Assembly: GCF_900091605.1 (NCBI RefSeq)
Contig: NZ_FMCQ01000006.1
Coordinates: 47,940-111,939 of the forward strand
DNA: 64,000 nucleotides
Source of the DNA: Micromonospora tulbaghiae
GTDB lineage: Bacteria; Actinomycetota; Actinomycetes; Mycobacteriales; Micromonosporaceae
Direction: 5' to 3'
Shown: piece after piece, positions 23,232-32,082 of the stretch
Layout: each line of letters opens with the position of its first letter
Numbering within the stretch: position 1 is the first letter of the stretch
Made by a program: the position numbers and the translations under genes
Notes under the pieces: generated by a model
The model's database searches: none
What the model was told of the DNA's origin: nothing
Seen by the model: the letters and a program-made list of their open reading frames with translations, nothing else

Positions 23232-25504
23232 GGCAGGAACTGGTCCACGTCCTGGCCGGCAACGCGTTCGCGTTGAGCGACGCGCAGGGCGACATGGAAC
23301 GCGACCCGTCCGCCCCGATCGGCCTGTTCTCGTTCGACACCCGGTTCCTGTCCCACTGGGTGCTCACGATCGACGGCGAGCGGCTGCACGCGTTGTCCCG
23401 CGACGACCTGACCTACTTCGAGACCCGTTTCGTGCTGGTGCCGGGCGCGGCCAGCCACTACGTGGACGCCGACGTCTCGGTGATCCGGCACCGCTCGATC
23501 GACGAGGCGTACCACGAGAGCATCACGGTGCTGAACCACTCGGCCGAACCCGCCGAGTACACGGTGCGGATGGAGATGGCGGCCGACTTCGCCGACACCT
23601 CCGAGATCCTGCGTCCCGGCCCGCGCCGCCCCACTGTCGTCCCCGACCCGGAGGGGCGGCGGTTGCGGATCCGGTACGAGCGCGGGCGGTTCGCCCGGGA
23701 GACGTGCGTCTCCAGCTCCGCCCCGGCCGACGTGGACGCGCGCGGGATGACCTTCCGGATCCGCGTCGAGCCGCAGGGCGAGTGGCACGTCGACCTGCAC
23801 GTCGCCATGATCATTCAGGGTGCGGGAGGGCGGGACCTGCGGGCCGACATCGAGTCGCACCGGCAGCACGTCCGCCAGGACATGCGGGACGACCTCGAAC
23901 GGTGGCTCGACCGGGCGCCGCACCTGGTCTCCGACCGGCCCGGGCTCACCGCCGTGTACCGGCAGGCACTGACCGACCTGGCCGCCCTGCGCTACATGCC
24001 GCTGGCCTACACCGACCGCGTGCCGGTGGGCGGGATGCCCTGGGCGATGACGCTGTACGGGCGCGACGCGCTGATCACCTGCCTCCAGACGCTTCCGTTC
24101 ACGCCCGAGCTGACCTCGGCCACGCTGCACATGCTGGCGATGTTGCAGGGCGGCCGGCTCGACGACTACCACGAGGAGGAGCCCGGCAAGATCGTCGCCG
24201 AGCTGCGGTACGGCGAGGCGGCCGCGTTCGACGAGCAGCCCACCGCGCTCTACTACGGCGCCGCCGACACCACGCCGCTGTTCGTGATCCTGCTCGACGA
24301 GTACGAGCGCTGGACCGGTGACGCCGACCTGGTCCACGAGTTGCGGCACCCGGCCCGGATGGCGCTGGACTGGCTGACCCGCTACGGCGACCAGTGCGGC
24401 GACGGCTACCTGCGCTACCGGCCGCGCAACACCGACAGCGGGGTCGCCAACCAGACCTGGCGCAACTCCCCGGAGGCGATCGTCGACCGGTACGGCGGGG
24501 AGCCGCCGTACCCGCGCGCCACGTGCGAGCTCCAGGGGTACGCGTACGACGCGCGGATCCGGGGCGCCCGCCTGGCCCGGGAGTTCTGGGGCGACCCGGG
24601 CTACGCCGAGCGCCTGGAGGCCGACGCGGCGCGGCTGCGGGAGCGGTTCGACAGGGACTTCTGGCTGCCGCAGCGCGGCTACTACGCGCTGGCGCTCACC
24701 CCGGACGGCGAGCCGGTCGACGCGCTCACCTCGCACCTGGGGCACCTGCTGTGGAGCGGCATCGTGGAGCCCGGCCGGGCCGACGCGGTGGCCGGGCACC
24801 TGTGCGGGCCGGACCTGTTCTCCGGCTGGGGTGTGCGCACCTACGCGCAGGGGCAGCGGCCGTACAACCCGGTCGGCGCGCACCTCGGCGCGGTCTGGCC
24901 GTCGGACAACGCGATCGTCGCGGCGGGCCTGCGGCGGTACGGCCCTGCGGGAGCACGACCTCGGGTACGCCTGTGTGGACATGCCGCAGGGGCATGTCTC
25001 CTCGGTCCCGCCGATCCTGGTCGCCACCACCGACCTGGCCGTGATCCGGTTCCACGGGCACAGCACGGCCTGGGAGAGCGGGGACAAGCAGGAGCGGTTC
25101 CGCTACGCCTACGGCGAGCGGGAGCTGCGGCACTGGTCGGTGCTGCTGCGCGAGCTGGCCGACCAGTGCGCCGAGCTGCACGTGCTGATGAACAACTGCT
25201 GCGGAGACCAGGCCCAGCGCGACGCCGCCCACCTGGCCGACCTGCTCGGGGTCGCGCCCGCCGCCGCGCGCGCCTGACGTTTCCTCAGCCGTCGTCCGGG
25301 TACCGCCGGGTGCATGGACGAGCGCGAAGGGGGATCTGTGGAGAAGCGGCGCGGCGAGGACGAGCGGAACCCGCGAGCGACCCGGGAGGCCGAGGAGGCG
25401 CACGGCGGCAGCATGGCGCCGGGTCTGGTCGACGACACCGGGCACCCGGTGGCCGAGTCACCGGTGCCGGACAACGAGCCGTCGGCGCCGGGCCGGCCGG
25501 GTGA
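23228..25504 (+). pseudogene. Glycogen-debranching-type glucosidase, 3' end lost and fused out of frame to a DUF72 remnant
   Basis: Residues 1-572 (to about 24943) read as an intact glycogen debranching N-terminal domain plus the (alpha/alpha)6 glucosidase region: GLFSFDTRFLSHW, PWAMTLYGRDALIT, EEPGKIVAELRYGE, RYRPRNTDSGVANQTWRNSPE, and finally WPSDNAIVAAGLRRYG. Homologues continue about 130 residues further. Here the sequence switches abruptly to a DUF72 C-terminus in another frame. The first frame stays open by chance to 25504 (758 aa) and its last 185 residues look like noise. The deletion shares CTGCGG with both sides. Loss of function is likely but unproven. Confidence 0.75.
24945..25277 (+). 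pseudogene. DUF72 family protein, C-terminal remnant
   Basis: Codons from 24945 give 110 residues beginning LREHDLGYACVDMPQGH. They continue with IRFHGHSTAWE, RFRYAYGERELRHW and HVLMNNCCGDQAQRDA, the C-terminal blocks of DUF72 proteins. The N-terminal half (about 150 residues) and start codon are missing. It directly abuts the truncated glucosidase, consistent with one deletion removing the end of one gene and the start of the next. It is distinct from the complete DUF72 gene at 2.7-3.6 kb. Confidence 0.75.
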
Positions 25505-25523
25505 GGACGGCACCGGCTCCTGA
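25314..25523 (+). CDS. Small hydrophilic hypothetical protein
   Basis: 69 aa, highly charged and rich in Glu, Pro, Gly and Asp, with no hydrophobic segment; probably disordered. The ATG at 25314 lacks a good ribosome binding site. A GTG at 25338, with AAGGGGG four bases upstream, would give 61 aa and is a serious alternative start. It overlaps the spurious tail of the glucosidase frame. It is convergent with another disordered protein gene 4 bases away. No family recognised. Confidence 0.5.
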   Translation: MDEREGGSVEKRRGEDERNPRATREAEEAHGGSMAPGLVDDTGHPVAESPVPDNEPSAPGRPGEDGTGS

Positions 25524-25527
25524 GCTG

Positions 25528-25911
25528 TCAGGGACGCGTCTCCGGGTGCATGCCGGTAGCCTCCTCCAGCGCGTTGTCGCCGAGGTCGCCGTCCGCGCTG
25601 TCGTCCGGGAACGTCCGCCCCGACGGGGCCGGATCGGGCGGCGCGCCCGGCCCGGCCTCGGGCGTCCGGGTCGGTTCCACGGATCCGAACCCGTGCCGGC
25701 CCGCCTTCGGCCCGCCCGGCCCGGCGCCGGCCGCCCGGCGTTCGCCGAGTCGCCCCTCGGGCACGGCGGTCTCCTCGCTGCCCTCGTCCATCGGGTCGCT
25801 GTCGCCGGCGCCCCACGGCGGGTCGGCGTCGAAGCCGTCGGTGGTGCCCCACGGCGCGGCCGACTCCGGCCCGCGCCCGTCACCCGTACCCGGCCGGTTC
25901 CTGCTGGTCAT
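25528..25911 (-). CDS. Disordered acidic hypothetical protein
   Basis: 127 aa, dominated by Gly, Pro, Asp, Glu and Arg, with no predicted fold or membrane segment. GGCGAGG lies just before the ATG at 25911. It is similar in composition to the convergent small protein at 25314-25523. No function can be assigned. Confidence 0.5.
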   Translation of the reverse strand: MTSRNRPGTGDGRGPESAAPWGTTDGFDADPPWGAGDSDPMDEGSEETAVPEGRLGERRAAGAGPGGPKAGRHGFGSVEPTRTPEAGPGAPPDPAPSGRTFPDDSADGDLGDNALEEATGMHPETRP

Positions 25912-26022
25912 GGTCACCTCGCCTGGCTGCTGATGTCCGTGCCGTCCGACGGCGGACGGCCTGTCCCGGTGCACCGCGCGGCCGGTGGCCCACCCCGATG
26001 TGGGTCGCCGGCCGCGCGGTGG

Positions 26023-26652
26023 TCAACGGGCCGCCCCGACCAGGGAACGTCCGGCGGCGCCCACGGCGGCCACCTTGCCGATGTGCTTCGGCGCGGACAT
26101 GATGCCGCCCGCGCGGTCCAGCATGCCCCGGAACACCTGGCCCGGTTTCTGCTGCTCGCCCATGTACGCCGACACCACGACCAGCGCGCCGGTCAGTGCC
26201 GGGACCGCCCACTGGAGCAGCTTCATCTGCCGCTGGCTGGCGGCGACGTTCGCCGGGGTGTGGTGGCTGGGCTCGGTGGTCCCCTCGACCGGCGGCCCGC
26301 CGGCCTTCTCCAGCCGCATGCCGACCAGCCGGCTGTAGCCAGTCACCGCCAGGGCGCCGACCGTCAGCGCGGTCTTCACCGCGCTGATCCGTCCCACGCC
26401 CGCCTGGCGGGCCATCCGCGGGCTCTCGGTGACCAGTTCACCGACCGCGCCGGCCAGGTGCGCGCCGATCGCCGCCGCGTTGACGGGCGTCCACCGCGCC
26501 CAGCCGGCCGAGGCCACCGGCAGCCGCTCCGTCGTGTCGTTGATCCGTGCCGCCGCGCCGTTGACGCCCAGCGCCCCCATCAGGGAACCGCCGAACCAGG
26601 CCGCCAGGCCCAGGTCGTGCATCGAGCGCAGCGTGGTGTGCCGTTCTGACAT
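26023..26652 (-). CDS. Multi-spanning hypothetical membrane protein
   Basis: 209 aa. Hydrophobic segments fall at about residues 13-32, 50-70, 86-106 and 147-168, suggesting four transmembrane helices with short loops and a basic C-terminus. The ATG at 26652 has an excellent GGAGGGGGA upstream; an earlier in-frame ATG (26709) has none. I recognise this as a conserved actinobacterial hypothetical but know no function for it. Confidence 0.75.
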   Translation of the reverse strand: MSERHTTLRSMHDLGLAAWFGGSLMGALGVNGAAARINDTTERLPVASAGWARWTPVNAAAIGAHLAGAVGELVTESPRMARQAGVGRISAVKTALTVGALAVTGYSRLVGMRLEKAGGPPVEGTTEPSHHTPANVAASQRQMKLLQWAVPALTGALVVVSAYMGEQQKPGQVFRGMLDRAGGIMSAPKHIGKVAAVGAAGRSLVGAAR

Positions 26653-26736
26653 CAGATCCCCCTCCGCCGTGTTCGGGCGGTGCGGCATACCCACGATCGG
26701 GCGATTCACGCCCGGCGTGGCGGGGAGGGGGAGGGT

Positions 26737-27594
26737 TCAGCGCCGGGGGAGCGTGCCGGCGAACGCGGCGATGCGGGCGGCCAGTGGAACCGACGCGCGT
26801 ACCCAGGTGAAGTGGTCCAGCGGCGCGCCCGCCTCGGCGACCGTGTAACGGTGCCGCGTCACCGTCGCCGCGGTCAGCTTCTCGCAGAGGTGGTCGAGCG
26901 TCTCGTGCGGCGTGTACTGGTCGTCGTCGACGCTGACCGCGAGCACCGGTGTCCGGATCCGCCGCACGGCGGCCTCCGCGTCCACCCCGTCCAGCGCGGG
27001 GAACCGGCCGGTGCGGGCGGTGTGCGCCCAGTCCCGGATCACGCCGGCGGCCTGCCGGCCGCCGAACCCCCAGCCGGGCCAGACACCGAGGAGCCGGGCC
27101 GTCGCCGCGATCGCCTGGGTGTACGGCAGCACGCCCCACCCACGCAGGCCCGGGTACCGCCGCCACCACGGCAGCCCCACCGCCACCAGGGCCAGCCCGT
27201 CCACCCGGCCGTCGTCGTGCAGCGCCTGGTGCAGCACCGCCACCTGACCGCCGAGGGAGTGCCCGAGCAGCAGCCGGGCGCGGCCGTCCAGCCGGGGCTT
27301 GAGCGCGTCGAGGACGGCGCCGATGTCGGCGGCCATCTCCTGGTAGCCGTAGCGGCAGGCGCGCGACGGCGCGGGCGTGCTCTCGCCGGTGCCGCGCAGG
27401 TCGGCCACGATCACCGCGAGCCCGGCGTCGCGCAGCGCGGCGGCGAACGGCCGGTAGTAGCGGGCGCGCACGCCCATGGCCGGCCAGATCAGCACCACCG
27501 GCGCGCCGGGCGGACCGGCCGGCTCCGGGTAGATCTGCACGCCGATGCGCGCGCCGTCGACGTCCACGTACTCCTGGGTGTAGTCCCCGCTCAC
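26737..27594 (-). CDS. Alpha/beta hydrolase
   Basis: 285 aa. The oxyanion region is VVLIWPAMG at about 33-41, strand and loop ADLRGTGES at about 64-72, nucleophile elbow GHSLGG at about 113-118, and a candidate catalytic His in PLDHFTW near the end. It resembles the YheT/esterase-like group with an HFTW ending. Substrate unknown, cytoplasmic. The GTG start lies 135 bases from the end of the upstream glycosyltransferase gene, so it may have its own promoter. Confidence 0.85.
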   Translation of the reverse strand: MSGDYTQEYVDVDGARIGVQIYPEPAGPPGAPVVLIWPAMGVRARYYRPFAAALRDAGLAVIVADLRGTGESTPAPSRACRYGYQEMAADIGAVLDALKPRLDGRARLLLGHSLGGQVAVLHQALHDDGRVDGLALVAVGLPWWRRYPGLRGWGVLPYTQAIAATARLLGVWPGWGFGGRQAAGVIRDWAHTARTGRFPALDGVDAEAAVRRIRTPVLAVSVDDDQYTPHETLDHLCEKLTAATVTRHRYTVAEAGAPLDHFTWVRASVPLAARIAAFAGTLPRR

Positions 27595-27729
27595 CCGGAT
27601 CAGCGTACGGCCCGAACCTACCGGCGGGTAGTAAGGGGTGTCCGCGTCTGCTGCACCGGCACGCGGTCCGGCAGCGGGGCCGCGGCCAGCCCGGTCAGGT
27701 GCGGGTTTCGAGCGGGCCGGGACCGGCCA

Positions 27730-28947
27730 TCACGCCACCGCCGGTGTGGGCCGGGCCGCGCTGGTCAGCGCGTCGTAGACCGCGCCGAGCTGCTCGGCGC
27801 ACCGCTTCCAGGAGTACCGGCTGCGGATGCGGTCGAGCGCCGCGGTCGCGTACGTGAACCGGCGCACGTTGTCGCCGAGCAGCCGGCGCAGCGCGGTACC
27901 GAGCGCGCGGGGATCACGCGGCGGCACCAGGTCGCCGGTGAGTCCGTCCACCACGCTGTCGGCGATGCCGCCCACGTTCGTGCCGATCACCGGTACGCCG
28001 CAGGCCATGCCCTCCAGCGGGGCCAGCCCGAACGGCTCGTACCAGGGGGCGGCCACGAGCACGTCCGCCGACCGGTACCAGGCGCCCATCTCCTCGCGCG
28101 GCACGCCGCCGAGCAGCCGTACCCGGTCGGCCACGCCGCACGAGTCGGCGAGCGCGGACAGCCGGCGGGCGAACGTGTCGGCGGGCAGCAGATGAGGCGG
28201 CGGGCCGCCGACCACCACGCACTCCGCGTCCGGCACCGCGGGCAGCGCCCGGACCACATCCAGGAAGCCCTTGCGCTCGACCATCCGCCCGACGGTGAGG
28301 ATGCGCGGGCGTGCCGGGTCGCGGGGCGCGACCGGGCCGTCCGGGCGGAACACCGCCTCGTTGACGCCGGGCGGGACGAGCGCCATCCGGGACCGGGGTA
28401 CGCCCATCCGGACCAGCTCGGCGACCTCGTCCGAGCACTGCACGACGACCCGGTCAACGGCCCGGCCGAGCGCGCGCTCGTAGCCGGCGCGCCCTGGCGG
28501 ACTGGTGTCCCGGGCGCCCTGGTGGCGGCGCTTGACGGTGCCGAGCGCGTGGTACGTCAGCACTGTCGGGACGCCGGTGCGGCGGCTCGCGTGCACGGTG
28601 GCCAGTCCGCTCATCCAGAAGTGCGCGTGCGCCACATCCGGGGTCCAGCCGCCGTGCCGCCAGGTGTCGGCCAGCCAGCTGCCGAATTCGCTCATGTACG
28701 GCAGCAGTTCGTCCTTCGGCACCCGCCGGTCGGGACCGGCCGGCACGTGGCACACCTGGTAGCCGTCCGGCGCGCTGACCGTCTCCGGCAGTGCGGGGGA
28801 GTCGCGGCGGGTGTAGACGCGGACGTCGTGACCCGCGCCGGTGAGCGCGGACGCGAGTTCCGCCACGTGCGTGTTCTGGCCGCCGGCGTCCTCCTCGCCG
28901 AGGGCGGCGAGTGGGCTGGCGTGCCCGGAAATCATCGCGATGCGCAT
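27730..28947 (-). CDS. GT4-family glycosyltransferase
   Basis: 405 aa, a full GT-B enzyme. The N-terminal domain has GGQNTHVAELASALTGAGHDV at about 22-42, and HAHFWMSG at about 108-115. The C-terminal domain has the nucleotide-sugar-binding region ILTVGRMVERKGFLDV, and the EPFGLAPLEGMACGVPVIGT block with the retaining-type glutamates. It is closest in pattern to MshA-like retaining glycosyltransferases. It lies immediately downstream of remnants of a second glycosyltransferase and a carbamoyltransferase, probably a former operon. The acceptor is unknown. Confidence 0.88.
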   Translation of the reverse strand: MRIAMISGHASPLAALGEEDAGGQNTHVAELASALTGAGHDVRVYTRRDSPALPETVSAPDGYQVCHVPAGPDRRVPKDELLPYMSEFGSWLADTWRHGGWTPDVAHAHFWMSGLATVHASRRTGVPTVLTYHALGTVKRRHQGARDTSPPGRAGYERALGRAVDRVVVQCSDEVAELVRMGVPRSRMALVPPGVNEAVFRPDGPVAPRDPARPRILTVGRMVERKGFLDVVRALPAVPDAECVVVGGPPPHLLPADTFARRLSALADSCGVADRVRLLGGVPREEMGAWYRSADVLVAAPWYEPFGLAPLEGMACGVPVIGTNVGGIADSVVDGLTGDLVPPRDPRALGTALRRLLGDNVRRFTYATAALDRIRSRYSWKRCAEQLGAVYDALTSAARPTPAVA

Positions 28948-29209
28948 GTCTTCTCCTCCAGGATCCGGTCCCAGTCGGCGAGGTAGCGGTCCAGACCGAA
29001 CCGTTCCTTCGCCACCTCGCGTGCCCGTGCGCCGAGCCGGTACGCGGCGTCGGCGTCCTCGGTCAGCCAGCGCGCCGCCTCCACGAGCGTGTCGACGCGG
29101 GTGGACAGCACCCCGGCGTCCGGTGGGACGGCGTCCACCGCTTCCGTGGTGGCCGGTGCTCGACGTAGATCGCGGGCACGTCGCGGCCGGGTCGGCGGCC
29201 GAACCACTC
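28932..29209 (-). pseudogene. Glycosyltransferase remnant: two fragments joined by a deletion
   Basis: Minus-strand codons 29209-29156 give EWFGRRPGRDVPAIYVEH, a mid-N-terminal block of an actinobacterial glycosyltransferase. After a frame change at about 29153, codons down to 28932 give ATTEAVDAVPPDAGVLSTRV and the remaining C-terminus of the same type of enzyme (ending EEKTCASR). The region between (most of the protein) and the N-terminus are missing. Its stop overlaps the start of the intact glycosyltransferase downstream. It cannot encode a working enzyme. Confidence 0.7.
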
Positions 29210-29443
29210 GGCCAGGCCCGCCCAGTCGATCGGCTCGGCCCGGACGCCGCCGTTGTCAATGGCCTGGACCAGCTCGCGCAGTACGTCCAGGTGCTTCGGC
29301 GTGCCGGACGAGGCCAGCGCCATCACCTTGTACTCGTCGCGGCGGCTGAATCGCTCCTCGTCGGCGGCGGCCACCACCCGGCCGTCGACCACCGGGGCGG
29401 CGGCCGGGTCGTGGAAGATCGCGTTGATGCCGAGGACGCGCAT
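29210..29443 (-). pseudogene. NodU/CmcH-type carbamoyltransferase remnant with internal deletion
   Basis: The ATG at 29443 (AGGGG upstream) opens with MRVLGINAIFHDPAAA and EERFSRR, the usual carbamoyltransferase N-terminus. It then jumps at about 29338 to DEYKVMALASSGTPKHLDVL, a block that lies far downstream in full-length proteins, so a large internal stretch is gone. After about 43 further residues the frame runs into the glycosyltransferase remnant. Full-length relatives exceed 500 residues. The stub is open to 29063 but is almost certainly non-functional. Confidence 0.72.
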
Positions 29444-29604
29444 GGGTGGACCCCTACCCTCGGGTTCCGCCCCTAACCAGTAGATCACCGACTTCTCCGC
29501 GGGCCCGCCGCCTCCGCTGTGGAGGCTCCGGGCCCTGGCCAGGGCATCGACGCGCGTCCCCGTACCGAAAACGGGTCTGTGAAGTCCTGTTTCGCGGCGG
29601 GGCG

Positions 29605-30816
29605 TCAGCCCGGCAGAATGCCGGGGCCGAACACCTCGTAGGCGATCCGATCGGCCGGCACACCCCGGCGCAGCAGGTTGGCCCGGACCAGGTTCATGAA
29701 CGCGACCGGGCCGCACAGGTGCGCGGCGACCGCGGCGGGCAGCGGGAGCCGGTCGGGGTCGATCAGCCCGGCGGACACCTCCGCCTTCAGGCCGGGCAGG
29801 TCGGCGCCGGCGGCGTCGAGATACCAGAGGTGGACGGCCAGGTTCGGCAACCGCTGCTGGAGCGCTGGGAGTTCCGCGCGCAGCGCGTGCGCCTCGGCGT
29901 CCCGGTCGGCGTGCGCCAGCGTCACCTGGCGTCCGGGATCGCGGTCGGCCAGGTGAGCCAGCGCCGCCATCGCCGGGGTGAGCCCGATACCGGCGCTGAC
30001 CAGCAGCAGCGGCCCGTCGCCGCCGGTGGCGTCGACCTCGCCGAACGCCGGGCTGAGCCGCAGCGTGTCGCCGACCGCCACCCGGTCGTGCAGGTGACCG
30101 GAGACCATGCCGTCGGGCGCGCCGCCCTCCCCGCGTACCCGCTTCACAGTGATCCGCCACTGGTCGGCGCCGGGGCGGCCGGAGAGGCTGTACTGGCGGA
30201 TCTGCTGCCCCCGGCCGCCGTCCAGGTCGACGGCGACCGAGACGTACCGGCCGGGGGTGAAGCCGGGCGCGGCATCCCCGCCGGCCGGCGCGAGGGTGAG
30301 CGAGACGACGTCGGCGCTCTCCCTGGTGCGGGCGGTCACCCGCCAGTCCCGCCACACCGGGCGGCCCTCGGGCACGCCGGCGCCGGCGTAGAGCCGCGCC
30401 TCGCGGGCGATCAGCTCGCAGGCCAGCAGCCAGTAGACCTCGTCCCAGGCGGCGGCCACCTCCGGGGTGACCGCGTCGCCGAGCACCTCGCCGACCGCGG
30501 CGAGCAGGTGCCGCCCGACGATCGGGTACTGGGTGGCGGTGATGCCGAGCGAGGCGTGCTTGTGCGCGATGCGGTCCAGGACCGGCCCCCACGGCATGCC
30601 GGTGTCGCCGGTCAGGTGCGCCGCGTACGCGACCACCGCGGAGGCGAGCGCGGCCTTCTGCGCCCCGGTTGCCTGGTTGCCCCGGTTGAACAGGTCCAGC
30701 AGGTCCGGGTGGGCGTCGAACATCCGCTGGTAGAAGCAGCCGGTGATGGCCTCACCGTGCGCCCGCACGACGGGCAGGGTGGCGGTCACGACCGATGCTG
30801 AGGATTCCGAGAGCAC
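29605..30816 (-). CDS. hmp: Flavohemoprotein, nitric oxide dioxygenase
   Basis: 403 aa. The globin domain (about 1-140) has the proximal haem ligand at His87 in HKHASLGI. The FAD-binding domain (about 150-260) has RQYSLSG at 207-213, and the NAD-binding domain (about 265-400) has LLLVSAGIGLTPA and ends YEVFGPG. The enzyme oxidises nitric oxide to nitrate using oxygen and NAD(P)H. The GTG start follows AAGGAGA. A perfect palindrome resembling an NsrR operator sits about 45-65 bases upstream, and the nsrR-like gene is divergent. Confidence 0.95.
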   Translation of the reverse strand: MLSESSASVVTATLPVVRAHGEAITGCFYQRMFDAHPDLLDLFNRGNQATGAQKAALASAVVAYAAHLTGDTGMPWGPVLDRIAHKHASLGITATQYPIVGRHLLAAVGEVLGDAVTPEVAAAWDEVYWLLACELIAREARLYAGAGVPEGRPVWRDWRVTARTRESADVVSLTLAPAGGDAAPGFTPGRYVSVAVDLDGGRGQQIRQYSLSGRPGADQWRITVKRVRGEGGAPDGMVSGHLHDRVAVGDTLRLSPAFGEVDATGGDGPLLLVSAGIGLTPAMAALAHLADRDPGRQVTLAHADRDAEAHALRAELPALQQRLPNLAVHLWYLDAAGADLPGLKAEVSAGLIDPDRLPLPAAVAAHLCGPVAFMNLVRANLLRRGVPADRIAYEVFGPGILPG

Positions 30817-30858
30817 GACCGAATCTCCTTCCGGGGCTCGAACAGGTCGATCCTTACG

Positions 30859-30883
30859 AAACAGGAATAAGCAATTCCTGTTT
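30859..30883. promoter_or_regulatory. Palindromic operator, probable NsrR binding site for hmp
   Basis: Perfect 10-base arms AAACAGGAAT and ATTCCTGTTT are separated by AAGCA. The site is AT-rich against its surroundings and lies between the divergent hmp and Rrf2-family genes, 43 bases upstream of the hmp start. Overall form (11-1-11-like, AT-rich, beside a NO-detoxifying enzyme) fits an NsrR site; the exact actinobacterial consensus was not checked. Confidence 0.7.
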
Positions 30884-30959
30884 TAGGGTCGAAAGTCCCG
30901 GTGCCGTGGTGGCATGGGTCACCGTGAATCTGCCGGTGTGCTGGACGGCACCGAGTGGC

Positions 30960-30965
30960 TAGGGT
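30960..30965 (+). promoter_or_regulatory. -10 box predicting a leaderless start for nsrR
   Basis: TAGGGT ends six bases before the GTG at 30972, giving a transcript that would start at the codon itself. No ribosome binding site is present. It lies about 75 bases from the operator, so that site may control hmp only. Confidence 0.45.
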
Positions 30966-30971
30966 CGGTGC

Positions 30972-31409
30972 GTGAGGCTCAACCGGTCGACCGACATGGC
31001 GCTGCGGATCGCCATGCTGACCGCCGCGTCCCCGGTCCGGGCCACGGTCGACGAACTCGCCACCCGGCTCGCGCTGCCCCGCAGCCACGTCGCCAAGGTG
31101 GTGCAGCGGCTGCAACGCATCGGGGTCCTGGTGACCATCCGGGGCCGCTCCGGCGGCGTGGCCTTCGCCGAGCACGCAGCGGACATCACCGTCGGTCAGG
31201 TGGTCCGCGCCTTCGAGGGCGACGGCGAGGTGGTCGACTGCGCGCAGCCGGTCTGCCCGCTGATTGCGGAGTGCCGGCTGCGCGGTGAGCTGCGCCGCGC
31301 GCAGGCCGCCTTCCTCGCCGTGCTCGACGGGGTACGCCTCGGCGACCTGGTCGACGGATCCGCCGGCCCGCTCCTGCTCAGCCTCGGCGCGCCACCGGCC
31401 GGTCGCTGA
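30972..31409 (+). CDS. nsrR: Rrf2-family transcriptional regulator, NsrR type
   Basis: 145 aa. The winged helix-turn-helix covers about residues 8-70, including the family pattern [28 protein letters not shown]. Three cysteines, C90, C95 and C101, have the spacing of the Fe-S cluster ligands of NsrR and IscR-like proteins. NsrR senses nitric oxide through its Fe-S cluster and derepresses NO-detoxification genes. Its position divergent from hmp, with an intervening palindrome, supports the NsrR call over other Rrf2 members. The stop shares a base with the next start (TGATG). Confidence 0.88.
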   Translation: MRLNRSTDMALRIAMLTAASPVRATVDELATRLALPRSHVAKVVQRLQRIGVLVTIRGRSGGVAFAEHAADITVGQVVRAFEGDGEVVDCAQPVCPLIAECRLRGELRRAQAAFLAVLDGVRLGDLVDGSAGPLLLSLGAPPAGR

Positions 31410-32041
31410 TGGCCGTCTCCCACCCGATCTTCTCCCGGCTGTTCGCCCGCGCCAGCGTCGCGATGGACCAGGCCGGCATGGCCGAGCACCGTCGCCGCCT
31501 GGTCGCCGGGCTGCGCGGCCGGGTGGTCGAGGTCGGCGCCGGCAACGGGCGCAACCTCGCCCACTACCCACCGGGGGTGAGCCGGGTGGTCGCCGTCGAA
31601 CCGGAACCACGCCTGCGTGCCCTGGCCCGCGCCGCAGCGCCCGGCGCCCCGGTCCCGGTGACCGTCGCCGCCGGTCTCGCCGAGGCGCTGCCGGTCGCCG
31701 ACGGCGCCGCCGACGCGGTGGTGCTGTCGCTCGTGCTCTGCTCGGTGCCGGACCAGGCGGTCGCGCTGCGCGAGGCGCGCCGGGTGCTGCGGCCCGGCGG
31801 CGACCTGCGCTTCTACGAACACGTGGTGGCCGAGACCCCCGGCCTGCGCCGGGCCCAGCGCCTGGCCGACGCCACGCTCTGGCCGCTGTTCTGCGCCGGC
31901 TGCCACACCGCCCGGGACACGGTGGCCGCGATCCGGGCCGCCGGTTTCGAGGTGACCGAACTGGACCGGTTCCGCTTCCCGCCGACCGGCCTGCCGGCCC
32001 CGGCCTCGCCCCACGCACTGGGCGCCGCGATCCGGGCCTGA
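31409..32041 (+). CDS. Class I SAM-dependent methyltransferase
   Basis: 210 aa. The SAM-binding motif [11 protein letters not shown] is at about 39-49, followed by [14 protein letters not shown] and the motif II/III region [14 protein letters not shown] and [19 protein letters not shown]. This resembles the UbiE/phospholipid methyltransferase-like group. The acceptor is unknown. The ATG overlaps the nsrR stop by one base, so it is translationally coupled to the NO regulator. No link to NO metabolism is established. A strong bidirectional terminator follows the stop directly. Confidence 0.88.
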   Translation: MAVSHPIFSRLFARASVAMDQAGMAEHRRRLVAGLRGRVVEVGAGNGRNLAHYPPGVSRVVAVEPEPRLRALARAAAPGAPVPVTVAAGLAEALPVADGAADAVVLSLVLCSVPDQAVALREARRVLRPGGDLRFYEHVVAETPGLRRAQRLADATLWPLFCAGCHTARDTVAAIRAAGFEVTELDRFRFPPTGLPAPASPHALGAAIRA

Positions 32042-32079
32042 CGCCGGACCGGGCCGGTCCTTCCCGGCCCGGTCCGGCG
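32042..32079. terminator. Bidirectional terminator between convergent genes
   Basis: A perfect 16-base stem (32042-32057 with 32064-32079, CGCCGGACCG...) and a TCCTTC loop starts one base after the methyltransferase stop and ends four bases before the stop of the convergent SGNH hydrolase gene. Confidence 0.8.
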
Positions 32080-32082
32080 CGC

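Noticed and set aside
29063-29443. A novel fused carbamoyltransferase-glycosyltransferase enzyme
   Set aside because: The pieces lack most of both catalytic domains and the last joint changes frame, so remnants of deleted genes are the better explanation.
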